This document shows, in pieces, positions 50,231 to 60,816 of a DNA stretch of 64,000 nucleotides. Source of the stretch: Symbiodinium natans (Eukaryota; Sar; Dinophyceae; Suessiales; Symbiodiniaceae). The notes under the pieces were generated by a model. It saw nothing but the letters and a program-made list of their open reading frames with translations, did no database searches and had not been told where the DNA came from. The stretch is taken from assembly GCA_905221605.1 (NCBI GenBank), contig CAJNDS010002401.1, forward strand, positions 796,542 through 860,541, given 5' to 3'. The first letter of the stretch is position 1. Every line of letters starts with the position of its first letter. The position numbers and the translations under genes are program-made.

Positions 50231-50260
<30 letters not shown>
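50223..50260. repeat. T18G20 homopolymer junction
   Basis: A run of T passes directly into a run of about 20 G, followed by TTTAGGG units (50261-50318). Confidence 0.9.
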
Positions 50261-50261
<1 letters not shown>

Positions 50262-50756
50262 AGGGTTTAGGGTAATCTAGGGTTTAGGGTTTAGGATTTA
50301 GGGTTTAGGGTTTAGGGCCCAAACCTCGAGCTCTAGATTTCCCAAACCACCCTCCCTCTCTGCTGGGCAGGGATCCGTACTGCGGGGACTGCCACCCATT
50401 GACATCCTTTGATAAGGGGTGCTGATATTGTATCTACTCAACTTTCCATCCAACTGGCCAATGATGGGGGATCTCCAACTGCAAGAAAGAGTCATGTGTA
50501 CTTTGCCAACCACCTAGGTTAAGTGTGTCGCCCTGTCATGGTTGAAATATGGCAAAGAGAGATTTGAGGTAGTCGCAGCATATGAACCGAAAGTGCGCAA
50601 CCCCCTAAGCGCATCTTTCGCCCAAAACGCGAAGCTTGGCGAACGTCCAGTGAGAGGTCCGAAACCCTAAGCCTTGAACCCTGAGCCTTAAATCCGACAT
50701 CCTAAAACTCCAAACCACCAAGGAGTCGGGAGGCAGACATGCTGGGGTACCAAATG

Positions 50757-50874
50757 TGTATATATATATATATATGCTACGCCCCCCCATGGACCTACCA
50801 ATTTCCTTTGTTTTGCTGGTGTGTGTTTGGCAGGTGTCTGAAATTTGTTGGTGTGTGTGTGTGTGTGTGTGGCA
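50757..50874. repeat. (TA)n and (GT)n microsatellites
   Basis: (TA)9 at about 50757-50775 and (GT)n at 50850-50872, just left of the transposase 3' half. Confidence 0.9.
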
Positions 50875-50900
50875 TGTGTCTGAGCCAGATGCCCCGGGCA

Positions 50901-51331
50901 GAGAGATTCCAGTGGCCCAGAAGTGGCTCAAGAACAGGCGTGTCATCTTGCACTCGGATTCGGCCCGGTCATATCGCAGCAAGGTGGATGGAATGCTGCA
51001 CGATGCAGTCGTCCACAAGAAACGCAGGGTCAAAAAGGGCAACAAATGGGTGTGGGTCAAGCCTGTGTATGTGAAGATTTCCACTCACAAGCTTCCGGAT
51101 GGCACCGTCATCAAGACCAAGCGGGGCACCCAAATCATCGACCGTGCCTGGCGTTTTATCAAAGACCGTCTCCGATTAAACCAGCATGGCAAGGCATCCT
51201 CCAAGCAGCTGGCAGCCCAGATCCGTAGTGCACAGTACGAGTACTGGCACCGCAACGAGGATCTGTGGGTATGCACAGGCCAGCTCTTGGATGAGTACAT
51301 GCGAAGCATTGTCACCAAGCCTGAGTGCTAG
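50901..51331 (+). pseudogene. 3' half of an ISXO2-like transposase, inverted relative to its 5' half
   Basis: The + frame reads VAQKWLKNRRVILHSDSARS, then GTQIIDRAWRFIKDRL, and ends with TAG at 51331. It contains the second catalytic Asp (in LHSDSARSY), a conserved His (DAVVH) and the last catalytic region (GTQII-D, usually E or N, then W..IK) of the IS1595/ISXO2 DDE fold. The N-terminal zinc ribbon and first Asp are absent here. They are encoded on the opposite strand at 51512-52330. The pair reconstructs one gene if the interval of about 50.9-51.5 kb is inverted. Confidence 0.8.
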
Positions 51332-51511
51332 AGGATCAGCAAGACTGGGGTCGCTGCTTCTAGCATACGAACACCGCCTCGCCTGAAACCAAGACCATCT
51401 GATGTTTGCTAAGCACTCCCACGTCTCTGTGGAGCTTCGCCCTCGCTGTAAAACAGATCTGCCGTCACATCTTTTGCATGCTTTGCTCACAGCATCCAAT
51501 TCCCAAGTCGT

Positions 51512-52330
51512 CCAGTCTACCTTGCGAATAGCACCTGGCCCCGGTGCTCTGGGTACTGTGATGGCAGGGCGAAGTTTGAATAGGACCAAGCTCTTGGGAC
51601 ATCCTCGCTGGACTAACCCTCCCCACTGTTCCCACTCAGTGTTCTTGCCTTGCTGGGCATCCTTCTTTGTTTGCTCCCACGGCTTCAGAGTCCGCTTGTC
51701 GAAGCAAGCCTCATCCACCTCCACGTCTCTCCAAGCCTTGGGGGCGCCCCCAAACTTGATGGTTTTCTCAACCTGTGTGACGTGGCCACTCCGGAGGAAA
51801 TTGAGATTGCTGTTGAGCCTCTCAATTGCTTTGTGATTTATGTTCGTGAGCAGATGGATGGTGGCCAGAGGAACTCCAGCGAGGCGAAGGAGGAGTGCAG
51901 TAGCTTGCACTTGGAGGCTGTGCCCTTCTGGACCACGAAGGACTGTGAAGAGGGGATGCAGATGAGCCGGAGAGACGTACTTCTGGCAGTTCTTCTTGTT
52001 GCACCTGTAGGCCTTGGTGTCCCTTGAAGGCCTATCAGACAATGGACCCAGCACACCTTTGTTGCAGAAAGGACATACACAACCCTCCCAGTTCTGCAGG
52101 AACTTGTCCTTCATGAGCATGTCCAAGATTTGGTTGTCGGTTGCCTTTAGGAGTTGTTGGATGTTACGACGCCACTTCGTCTGATCCTTGCGAAGAAAAC
52201 CTCCTCCTAGTTTGTGACGCTGGTAAGGCACCTTGGACCACGAGGCTGACTTGACCCCTGCAGGCTTCTTCAGGACCATCCGTCCTTTGCCCTTCTTGGG
52301 ATCAGGGAAGGGGTTGTAGCGCTTGCCCAT
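51512..52330 (-). pseudogene. 5' half of an ISXO2-like transposase
   Basis: From the ATG at 52330 the minus strand reads a basic N-terminus, a zinc ribbon (CPFC at 86-89, Cys-110 and Cys-115), a helix-turn-helix-like segment (GVPLATIHLLTNINHKAIER), and the first catalytic Asp of the ISXO2 domain (RDVEVDEACF, Asp-206). Homology-like sequence ends near codon 273 (AIRKVDW). The frame stays open to codon 384 only because it crosses the other half in antisense. The second and third catalytic residues are missing on this strand. As it stands the element should not encode an active enzyme. Confidence 0.8.
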
Positions 52331-52344
52331 AACTGCAACTGGCT

Positions 52345-52789
52345 ATAGGAAATCTGGCTTGATCTCAAAAAAACTGCTTCAAAAATATAATCAGACCATA
52401 TTGGGTAGGGCAGTTGCTTCAAGAGATGCATGCCTCGATTGGCATCGAGCCCGGTGCTCACTGCGGTGTCACCATCACGCTCAGCCATGGTGACTCTTAT
52501 CGTATCAGGGAAGCGAACTACAGTAATTTGAGCTGAGTGAAGCTCCGTGTCATAGTATTGCAGCTTGCAGCTCACTGCACAGAGCGAAAGCAGAAAGTAC
52601 GCGCATGACGGCTCTGCAGGATTCCATTTTTTGTGGATCGATGAAGTCTCCGAAACCTACATGGCGGCTCAGTGAGATCAATTGGCCTTGGGTACCAAAA
52701 GGTGGCACATGCAGATCACATGGTGTGCGACATTATATATGACTATGGCTCTAGATCAAGAAAATTTATATAAAACATGGGTAGGGGTT
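52345..52789. other. Unassigned flank of the transposase fragment
   Basis: A 101-codon minus frame (52270-52575) starts upstream of the transposase ATG and overlaps its 5' end in another frame. No motif. GGGTACCAAA occurs at 50745 and again at 52690 as a possible flanking direct repeat, though 10 bases may be chance. Confidence 0.3.
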
Positions 52790-53355
52790 CAAAAACTTGG
52801 GTAAAACCAATGTTTTGGAGAGGCCACCTTCAAGAAACATTGGTAAAACCAATGTTTTGGAGAGGCCACCTTCAAAAAACATCGGCAAAACCAATGTTTT
52901 TGGAGCCCCTGCTCAGGAAACGTCGCAAAAACCAATAAAAACCATAAAAACCATGATTTTTCAAACTACTCGGAGACCCCAAGCCCATAGTTTGGAAAAT
53001 CATGGTTTTTATGGTTTTTATTGGTTTTTGCGATGTTTCGTGAGCATGGGCTCAAAAAACATCGGTAAAACCAATGTTTTTTGAAGGTAGGGGTTCAAAA
53101 CCATCGGTAAAACCAATGTTTTGGAGAGGCCATCTTCAAAAAACATCGGTAAAACCAATGTTTTTTGAAGGTAGGGGTTCAAAAACATTGGTAAAACCAA
53201 TGTTTTGGAGAGGCCACCTTCAAAAAACATCGGTAAAACCAATGTTTTTGGAGCCCCTGCTCAGGAAACATCGCAAAAACCAATAAAAACCATAAAAACC
53301 ATGAATTTTCAAACTACTCGGAGACCCAAGCCCATAGTTTGGAAAATCATGGATC
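52790..53355. repeat. Palindromic repeat array (AAACATTGGTAAAACCAATGTTT)
   Basis: Short palindromes with arms AAACATTGGT / ACCAATGTTT recur at least six times, spaced by GGAGAGGCCACCTTC. Between 52923 and 53035 a ~45-bp perfect-like hairpin has arms CGCAAAAACCAATAAAAACC / GGTTTTTATTGGTTTTTGCG. A second copy at 53270-53352 has lost most of its right arm. The repeated peptides in all frames are by-products. It could be a MITE cluster. Confidence 0.85.
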
Positions 53356-53379
53356 TATCTATGTCTGTATATATTATAT

Positions 53380-53925
53380 ACATATATACGTATGTCTATG
53401 TATGTATGTATGCATGCATGTATGTATGTATGTATGTGTGTGTATCTATGTATGTATGTATGTATGTATGTATGTATGTATGTATGTATGTATGTATGTA
53501 TGTATGTATGTATGTATGTATGTATGTATGTATGTATGTATGTATGTATGTATGTATGTATATGTGTATGTGTGTGTGTGTAAATGCGTACCGAACCATG
53601 ACAAATAATGCGTAATTCATATGCATACATATCATACAAGTGACATACTGCATGTCATGAAGATGTACACAGTACAGCAGAATAGACGATACATCAGCAA
53701 TAGTACATAGTCCAAGATCTATGACGTCATACATCTTCATATACATATACATGGGTAATTGTGTATGTATATATGTATACTATTCATATGTATATATGTA
53801 TATATATATATGTGTATATACATACATATATATATATATATATAAATTGTGTATATACATTATACATACATATATCTATGTATATATATATATATGCTAT
53901 ATATATACATATACAAATATGCATG
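53380..53925. repeat. (ATGT)n microsatellite and AT-rich (TA)n repeats
   Basis: About 40 TATG units at 53395-53560 with a few TGTG interruptions, then TA-rich dinucleotide blocks at 53765-53910. No gene. Confidence 0.95.
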
Positions 53926-53941
53926 TTTTGCTAACATGCTG

Positions 53942-55485
53942 CTAGCCCTAAACCCTGATGTGCTGGGACTTCAGAAGCTCTACCCTAAACCCTAAGCCTC
54001 CAGTCCTGAACCCAAACCCCCAAGACCCTAAACCCCAAACCCTAAATCCCTGAACCCTAAACCCCTAAACCCCCTAAAACCCACAAACCCCTTAAGCCCT
54101 AAACCCAAGAAACCCCAAACCCCTCATCCCGAAACCCTAAACCCAAGAAACCCCGAACCCCTAAACCCCTTCAGTTCTCGACTCTGGTGAGGCTTCCTGT
54201 TTGTGCGGTTCGGGCTGGCACCCGATTCGTCCGGCTGGCATGGAACCGGGCTTGCAGGTTCTGGGGTTTAGGGTTTTAGGGTTTAGGGTTTAGGATTTAG
54301 GGGTTAAGGGTTTTGGGGGTTTGTGGGTCGGGGTTTAGAGGTTTAGGGGCTTGGCGTTTAGCGCTTAGGGTTTAGGGCTTAGAGTCCTGAAACCCTAAGC
54401 CGCGAGCCCGAAGCCCTGAATTCTGAACCCTAAGCCTGACCCTAACAGAAAGACCGTGCCCACATGGTGCCATCCGCAATTTTTGCGCCCATCCTCGACC
54501 TATAACCCCAAGCCCTAAACCTTAACACCTCATCCCCAAACCTAAAAAAGTACACCCGAAACCTGAAACCCTAAACCCTAAAACGGTACAACCTACTGAG
54601 TTTTGAGTGGCCCCCCAACATGTCTACAAAAGTTGGTGACCGTGACGACATTGCCCCACTTTAAGGTTGAAGAGTAAGCGGGGCTATCAGCATCTCATAA
54701 CCTCATCCAAGGCTCTCACTAGTTATACCTATCGCTGACCTAGTTAAAACCTCATGTATCCACAAATTGTGAAGTATGAGCCTCAAGTAGCCCTAGCGCG
54801 CACCAGCTGCGACGATGAACATGAACCCTACACCCTAAACCAGAAACCCTGAACCCTAAACCCTAAACCCTCTTAACCCAAGCCCTAAACCCTAACTTAA
54901 CGTCAGCCTTAGCCCTGAAACCCAAGAATGCGCAGCTGTGTCGGCCAACAACGTCAGCATGCTTACCGGCTCCCGGTTGGTTCAGGGGTTTAGCAAAACC
55001 TTGCCCCACCTGGTCACCGAAGCTCGGAATGTTGTGTGGTCATGTTACCCTATTCCTCTTATGGTTCAAGTGTAGCGTTTGGTTTAGCAAAGACCCCAAA
55101 CGGTACATGTCATCAGCAGGGGCAGAAGGTTCGAGGCCAGAAGGTTCGAGGCAACGCTCGGCTTGGCCACTGCTCCGCAATGGCGCAAGCCAATGGCCAG
55201 AGCTTGCTGGATGCCTCGCATGCCTCGGCCCCTGTGAGCATCCGGGTCTATTTTTGAAGTAGCCTTTCCCATGCTTAAGGGGACTTGCTGTAAGCAGAAA
55301 GCAAAACACCCTCCATAGGGCTACCTCCCTGCGGGGCGGGCGTTGCGTGGGTGACGACCCAGGCCGTCGCAGTGCAACCCTTCCTTAAGCCCCTAAGCCC
55401 TTAAGCCTTTAAGCCCTTAAGCCCCTAAGCCCTTAAGCCCTTAAGCCCGTAAGCCCTGGAAATCAAGCCCCCAACACCTCGGAGA
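53942..55485. repeat. Degenerate CCCTAAA sequence, unassigned islands and CCCTTAAG repeats
   Basis: Irregular CCCTAAA/CCCCTAAA at 53942-54170, 54240-54600 (mixed orientation) and 54830-54895. CCCTTAAG/CCCCTAAG units at 55380-55455. Unique sequence at 54600-54820 and 54920-55370 has frames of up to about 89 codons on both strands and no supported gene. Confidence 0.8.
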
Positions 55486-55490
55486 CTCAG

Positions 55491-55561
55491 GCAGCCTGTC
55501 TGAGAAGCTCACCTCAGGGTTCACCTTCTGCGTGAGCGCCCCGCTGCTCATGGGCTTCTGA
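55491..55561 (+). CDS. Candidate terminal exon
   Basis: GACTCAG precedes a frame reading SLSEKLTSGFTFCVSAPLLM GF, then TGA. Hydrophobic end. Not recognised. Confidence 0.38.
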
Positions 55562-55767
55562 TGCCTGCCGACGATGCTGAGTGTACTGCTTCCCGTCTTT
55601 TTTTTTGAAGGCTTCGGTTTGAGGGATTAGGTAGCAGCGTCGCAGGTTTTGGGGGCGCAGGGGTTTCTTAGACCCCAAACCCTAACGCCTCATAGCTTAA
55701 AGCCGTCTTCTACGTTTTGTTGGGATATCTGGGGGTGGGCACTCCGGGGCTACCTCTGGATTCTCTC

Positions 55768-55862
55768 CCTGAACCCTAAACCCTAAACCCTAAACCCTAA
55801 TTAAACCCTAAACCCTAAACCCTAAACCCTAAACCCTAAGCCCTAAGCCCTAAGCCCTAAAC
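55768..55862. repeat. (CCCTAAA)n / (CCCTAAG)n array
   Basis: About 13 units including one CCCTAATTAAA junction and four CCCTAAG units. Confidence 0.95.
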
Positions 55863-55920
55863 CACAATTCTCTAGAGGTGTCCGCCTGCTGGATCCTTAG
55901 GATCTCCCCGAAATCCTAGG

Positions 55921-56160
55921 ATGGGCATGGCTGTTAGCAATGACGTGGTCTTCCTGAGCCACCAGCTCCAGTTTGCTTTGCTGCTGACGGTTCTCGCTTG
56001 CCGCTGGGATTTATGCGCCGGGAGGTCCGTTTTGCGGTTTGAGGTTGAGAGGGTGTTGACATTTCAATGCCTGGCCGCCCTAGCGATGGGAGGGAACGGC
56101 GTGGGCCGGGCGAGTGGGGAATCACGCCCGAAGCCCAAAACCCTCAGCCCCCGCACCTGA
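55921..56160 (+). CDS. Possible exon with a hydrophobic segment
   Basis: ATG opens a 79-codon frame with VSNDVVFLSHQLQFALLLTV, a potential membrane segment. An overlapping minus frame of similar length weakens the call. Not recognised. Confidence 0.25.
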   Translation: MGMAVSNDVVFLSHQLQFALLLTVLACRWDLCAGRSVLRFEVERVLTFQCLAALAMGGNGVGRASGESRPKPKTLSPRT

Positions 56161-56304
56161 AGCCCCACCGTGGCGCGCGTATCTAGCACCCTGAAGCCTG
56201 GTCTATTTCAGGAACCCAAGTCCCAAACGGAAGGTCATAGCCGGTTGTAACTCCTAAACCCCAAACCCTAGACCCCAAGCCCTAAACCCTAAACCCGCCT
56301 GCAG

Positions 56305-56395
56305 TCTGCCAGAGCCCGCGGCGGTCCAGGCTACATCACCCACGAGCTCCACCGCGGGCATGGGCGCTGGGCGGCAGCCGGGCCTCAAAAGAAGA
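56305..56395 (+). CDS. Candidate exon
   Basis: CTGCAG precedes a frame reading ARGGPGYITHELHRGHGRW. A good acceptor and coding-like sequence. The donor is not clear. Not recognised. Confidence 0.33.
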
Positions 56396-56721
56396 TGAGG
56401 GGATGGCGAAGTTACAACCACTCCCCTGAAAAGGACGAATTATGGGACTTGGGGATTAAGGCACCTAGGGAAACTAGGGTAGGGTTCTTCCGAGAATTTC
56501 CGCCCTCGATTTCATCTTTTTTTCATGTCCAAGGGGGGAGGCGAATTGAGGGCCTCGGCATGCGATGCGTCGCGCTCGGTAGTGAGTGAGCCCTCCAGCT
56601 TGGCGGCTTCGAGTTCCGGGAGTCTACCGGCAAGACCCTTGACCCCTCAACCCTAAAGCCTCTACTACCCTCTACTACCGTACATATAAACATAAACCTT
56701 TATATCATATGTCCTTTGCAG

Positions 56722-56815
56722 AAAGAAGCCCAAGGCATGGCTCCTCGCGGCTGCCTGCTTCCTCCTCATCGACCCCTTGCGGCACGTCGGGGGCCCGGCA
56801 GTTCCGGGGCTTGGG
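56722..56815 (+). CDS. Candidate exon encoding a membrane segment
   Basis: TCCTTTGCAG is a strong acceptor. The frame KKPKAWLLAAACFLLIDPLR then HVGG fits a basic-flanked membrane helix and runs to GG|GTTTAG, where TTTAGGG units start. A second frame is also open. The donor would come from the telomere-like repeat. Confidence 0.45.
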
Positions 56816-57300
56816 GTTTAGGGTTTGGGCTTAGGGTTTAGGGTTTAGGGTTTAGGGCTTAGGGCTTAGGGTTTAGGGTTTAGGGTTTAGTTTAAGGCTG
56901 AACTGGGTTAAGAGCTCAGAGCTTTTGGGGGTTTAGGGCTCTAGCGTTTTGAGCTGGGTTTGGGTCTGACGGGGGAACTGTGTGACTTGAGGGGAAGAGG
57001 GGGTGCTATGGTTTAGGGCGGCGTTCTTTTTTTCTTCTCCGAGTTCTTGACAACCGCGATCGTCAACAGATTTTGCGTAGCTATGACCTTACGAAGTGCT
57101 TTGGGCGGCGATGGGCCGACACCCTATGCCCTAGACTTCCCTGAGCCCTCAACTTGCCTAGGCCCTAAACCCTAAGCCCCAAACCCTATGCCCTAAACCC
57201 TAAGCCCTAAGGCCTGAAACCTTAAACCCTAAACCCTAAACCCTAAACCCTAAACCCTAAACCCTAAACCCTAAACCCTAAACCCTAAACCCTAAACCTG
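56816..57300. repeat. TTTAGGG array, island, CCCTAAA array
   Basis: TTTAGGG/CTTAGGG at 56816-56890 and CCCTAAA with CCCTAAG and CCCTATG at 57150-57298. The island between them is unassigned, as is 57301-57700. Confidence 0.92.
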
Positions 57301-57714
57301 CTAAAAGGTCACTTCGAAGCCCTGGGGTCTCATGTCTAGGTTCCTCACCCTCCAAGACCCCGAAAGCCCAGAAGCAAACTCGAAAGCTCGAACGTCCCAG
57401 AGTCTGGGTTGAGGGTTTAGGGTTGAGGGTTCAGGGTTTATAGGGTTCAGAAGATCTAGCTAGGAGCTCAAGCAGATCCAAAGGTCCTACTTGAGCTTAG
57501 GCTGTTGGCTCGAAATCTCAAGGGACTATCTGAAGTGGGTGCTATCATGCACCAGCATATACTTCTTTCCCTGTCAGTCCAAGGGGGAGCAGCCTAAATT
57601 CTGGGCTTTCAAATTAAGTTCATGATCTTTAGCCTCTAGGGCGTCGATGCCCACTATGCCCCCGAATCCCATCTGAACCCATCTAAATCCCTAAGCCCTA
57701 CAGCCTAAACACTA

Positions 57715-57810
57715 ATCCCCAAACCCCAACCCTAAACCCTACACCCTAAACCCCAAACCCTAAGCCCCAAACCCTAAACCCTAAACCCCAAACCCTAAAC
57801 CCTGAAGCCT
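57715..57810. repeat. CCCTAAA/CCCCAAA array
   Basis: Mixed units ending just before the exon-like sequence at 57846. Confidence 0.92.
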
Positions 57811-57845
57811 ACACCCCAAACCCGCAAAGCCGTGGCGGGGCGCCA

Positions 57846-57942
57846 GGTGGTCTACGATGCGCAGTTCAATCCGGCTGCCTGTGGTCCTCCCGGCTCCCTC
57901 ATGAGTCGGGATGAAGCTCGGCGGAATGCAGGGTTTTGGAGT
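57846..57942 (+). CDS. Candidate internal exon
   Basis: CGCCAG precedes VVYDAQFNPAACGPPGSLMS then RDEARRNAGFW, with TTTAGGG repeats following. A possible earlier donor is GTCCTC. Strongly coding-like. Not recognised. Confidence 0.45.
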
Positions 57943-58861
57943 GTTTAGGGTTTAGGGTTCAGGGTTTAGGGTTTAGGGTTTAGGGTTTTGGGGGTATAGG
58001 GCTGAGGTTTAGTTATCGGGTTTACAGGCTTTGTGGGGTTTTCTGGGTTTTTCTTCGTGCTTTTGGAGGCTCTGTCTATGGTTGTTTAGGGTTTAGGTTT
58101 AGCTGTCTTTGGTGCAGTTTGGGGTCTACACGGCACCAAGAGCCGCAGAACCCCCAAAAAACTAAACCCCTCAAGCCTCTCAAGCCCCTGAAGCCCTTGA
58201 AGCCCTTGAAGCCCTGGAAGCTCGCAAACCCTAAAATCATAAAAGCATACACCCAGGGTTCAGGGTCTCTAGGATTCAGGGTTCAGGGTTTTAGGGTTAA
58301 GGTTTAAGGGGTAACCCGCGCTCCAAGTCTCAACTTCGACATGCAATGGCTTCTAGGGATCTCGGAGGCTGGCCTAGATGACTGACAGGCTCATGGGTAG
58401 TTATCCGAGAACGAGGGTTTAGGGTTCAGGGGTTATAAGAACACCAAAGATACCGATGAACCCGGTGTGGAAAAAATGAACTGTTTGCTTTTGCCCCCTA
58501 GATTCTTTGTTCTAGCAAGCTTCGTGCGGTCTTCCGTCTCTTGCCTTCTTTCAACCAACGTAAATATCTTCTCGCGTCTCCTTGTCTTTCATGTGTTTTT
58601 TCATTCAGTTCACCACGGGAATCACAAAGAGAAGGCCCCAGGAAAGAGAGACCCAACTTTGGGGCTGCGCAGACATCAACCCCAGGGCCCATTCGACCGT
58701 AAGCACCCAAAACCCTAAACCTCAATCCCTCGAGCATGAACCCCTGAACCCCTAAGCCTTTGACCAAACCCTAAACCTTGAACCCTCAACCCTGAAGCCC
58801 TGAACCTTTGCCCTTAAACCCTCCCTCAACCCTGAACCCGGTTCCTGGAAAAGACGCTCAG

Positions 58862-58912
58862 GACTTCTTTGCCTTGGCCTTCATCAGCCGGGCTGGACAG
58901 GCGGACGGATGA
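58862..58912 (+). CDS. Candidate terminal exon
   Basis: GCTCAG precedes DFFALAFISRAGQADG and TGA. A family A MITE lies 18 bases downstream, in the likely 3' UTR. Not recognised. Confidence 0.4.
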   Translation, partial: DFFALAFISRAGQADG

Positions 58913-58930
58913 GGGAGCCCTGTACCCTGA

Positions 58931-59031
58931 CATGTTCCCCCATTATACGAACAGTCCTTGATAGGGATTATAGTACCCCCTACATATTCTAATCCCTAGT
59001 AAGGACTGTTCGAATCAAGGGGAACATCCCA
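58931..59031. mobile_element. Foldback MITE, family A copy 4 (most complete)
   Basis: CATGTTCCCC then CGAACAGTCCTTGATAGGGA is mirrored by TCCCTAGTAAGGACTGTTCG then AAGGGGAACATCCC. Arms are about 45 bases around a short loop. This copy defines the family consensus. Confidence 0.78.
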
Positions 59032-59343
59032 ACCTGCGCCCCTACACCCGAAGCCCCATTTCCAGCTGCTTTAGGGTGTCGGCTTATGTTTAACGGCGGC
59101 TTGCGGACTGGCGCCGAAGCCCTACAATCCGGTTCCGTGTAGGGTTTGGGGCTTACGTGAACCAGAAGCAACGGCCGGCAGTGGTAGCATGTTCCCAAGT
59201 CTTCCGTGCTCATTCCTGGGCTTCTACCACCCCCCCCCCCACCCTTCACCCGAAAACGCCGAAACCCTGAAACCCTGAAACCCGAAATCCGCTCGAGCCT
59301 TAAAGCCCCACCCTGAAACGTCCTGAATGCGAGCCCACTGCAG

Positions 59344-59570
59344 GTGCTGGGCAACCTCATGATCTTCGCCAGCATGTTTCGCTCCTCGCTGGCCTCCCTG
59401 GCCGAAGCCACTCTCGCAACTCTCGGTGAGGAGGACTCGAAGCATACGTAGATGCGGGATGCGACCTCTAATGACTCTACTGCCCAGAAGCCCCGACCGA
59501 GTCTGATGGAGATCTCCCATCAGTTGTACATATCTCCTGCTCTGCTACAGTTCCGTGAGGCTGCTACAGG
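59344..59570 (+). CDS. Two candidate exons of a membrane protein
   Basis: Exon 59344-59425 follows CTGCAG and reads VLGNLMIFASMFRSSLASLA then EATLATL, ending at G|GTGAGG: a likely membrane helix with good splice signals. A second exon of about 59488-59570 reads SLMEISHQLYISPALLQFRE AAT and ends at G|GTAACT. Their phases do not join obviously. Not recognised. Confidence 0.45.
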
Positions 59571-59574
59571 TAAC

Positions 59575-60535
59575 TTTTTCCGGCTCTACCGTGGTTTGAG
59601 TACCCAACACCCCGAAACCTTAAACCTCGAAACCCCTCAACCCTCAGCTTTAACCCCCAAGTCCTCATCCCAACACCTTGAACTCACTGGAAGAACCGGC
59701 CCATGCCTCTCTCTCTTTCTCTTTCTGCGCTTTTTGGGGAGCCGTGGTGATGCCCTGCACGCTGACGCTGGACGCCAAAAGCTCCAAAGCCTAGAATGCT
59801 CTTAACAGCCTGACTTCAAAGCCACCTGACGTAGGATGCCCAGTTAGTTCCCTACCTCCCTTTTTGTTGAGACTGAGAAACCCCTTAAACGGGCAACGAC
59901 TTATTTTTCCAGCTCACTGGGGAGCCTAATGTATGTCCATGTCGAACCTACTTCTTGGAACTTCAAATCCTAGAGCCGCCGCTCTCCCTTAGCTCCTCTC
60001 CGAACCCATTTGAAAAGTCAGCCTTTACGTTTGGCATACCTCGGAAGCCTGCAGGGTGGAGAAGGGCCCCGCAAAGTGCCACAATAGAGAACTTGAGGCG
60101 CATGGACAGCTGTACCTGAGGTGGTGAAAGTAGGGTGGGGGTCGGAATGTTTGCTAATAGTACTCCCTTATCGTACCTTTAAATTATACGAATGATCCCC
60201 CAAAACCCTATTTTAATTATTAAGGCCCCTAGGGCAGGGTAGCTAGAGGTTTAACTGGGTTTAAGTTGGGCCTCTTCCAACGAAACTTTTAACTACTCAT
60301 GAACCTCCAAGTAGTGCAGCTGGCCGCAAAGTAGTCCTTGCCTTCGCCACAGTCAGCGCGGCTGTGGAGAGAAAAGCGAGTGAGCTGCTGGTGTTCTTCT
60401 TCAGTCTCTTCAGGACCCTACACCCGCAACCCTTCGCAGCATTTCCTATAGACTAGATACTTAAGCTACCACAGCCGTGAACCCTGAGCCTCAAGTCAAA
60501 ACCCTAGACCTCAACTTTGGTCGAGCCCAACACCC
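59575..60535. other. Unassigned stretch
   Basis: A mostly unique sequence. A 117-codon + frame (59452-59805) continues past the preceding exon but lacks motifs. I see no supported gene, RNA or repeat between about 59830 and 60480. Confidence 0.35.
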
Positions 60536-60539
60536 CAAA

Positions 60540-60797
60540 AACCTAAACCCCAAGCCCTAAAACCCTACACTTTGAAGCCCTAAACGCTGAGCCCTTAAAC
60601 CCTAGACCCTGAAGCCCCCAAAACCCTACACCCCAAACCCTAAGCCCTCAACCCCAAACCCTAAACCCTAAACCCTCAACCCTCAAAACCCTAAACCCTC
60701 AACCCTCAAAACCCTAAACCCTAAACCCTAAACCCTAAACCCTAAACCCTAAACCCTAAACCCTAAACCCTAAACCCTAAACCCTAAACCCTAAACC
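60540..60797. repeat. CCCTAAA array with CCCTCAA variants
   Basis: Irregular at the left, then about 13 perfect CCCTAAA units to 60795, ending close to the acceptor of the 60817 exon. Confidence 0.95.
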
Positions 60798-60816
60798 TGA
60801 ACCCGGAGACTGCCAG

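Noticed and set aside
51176-51511. C-terminal third of the 384-codon minus frame at the ISXO2-like gene
   Set aside because: It crosses the opposing C-terminal half in antisense and shows no ISXO2 motif. I end the homology near 51512.
53205-53752. Tyr/Met/Cys- or His/Ile/Thr-repeat frames
   Set aside because: Translations of the ATGT microsatellite and palindromic repeats, not proteins.
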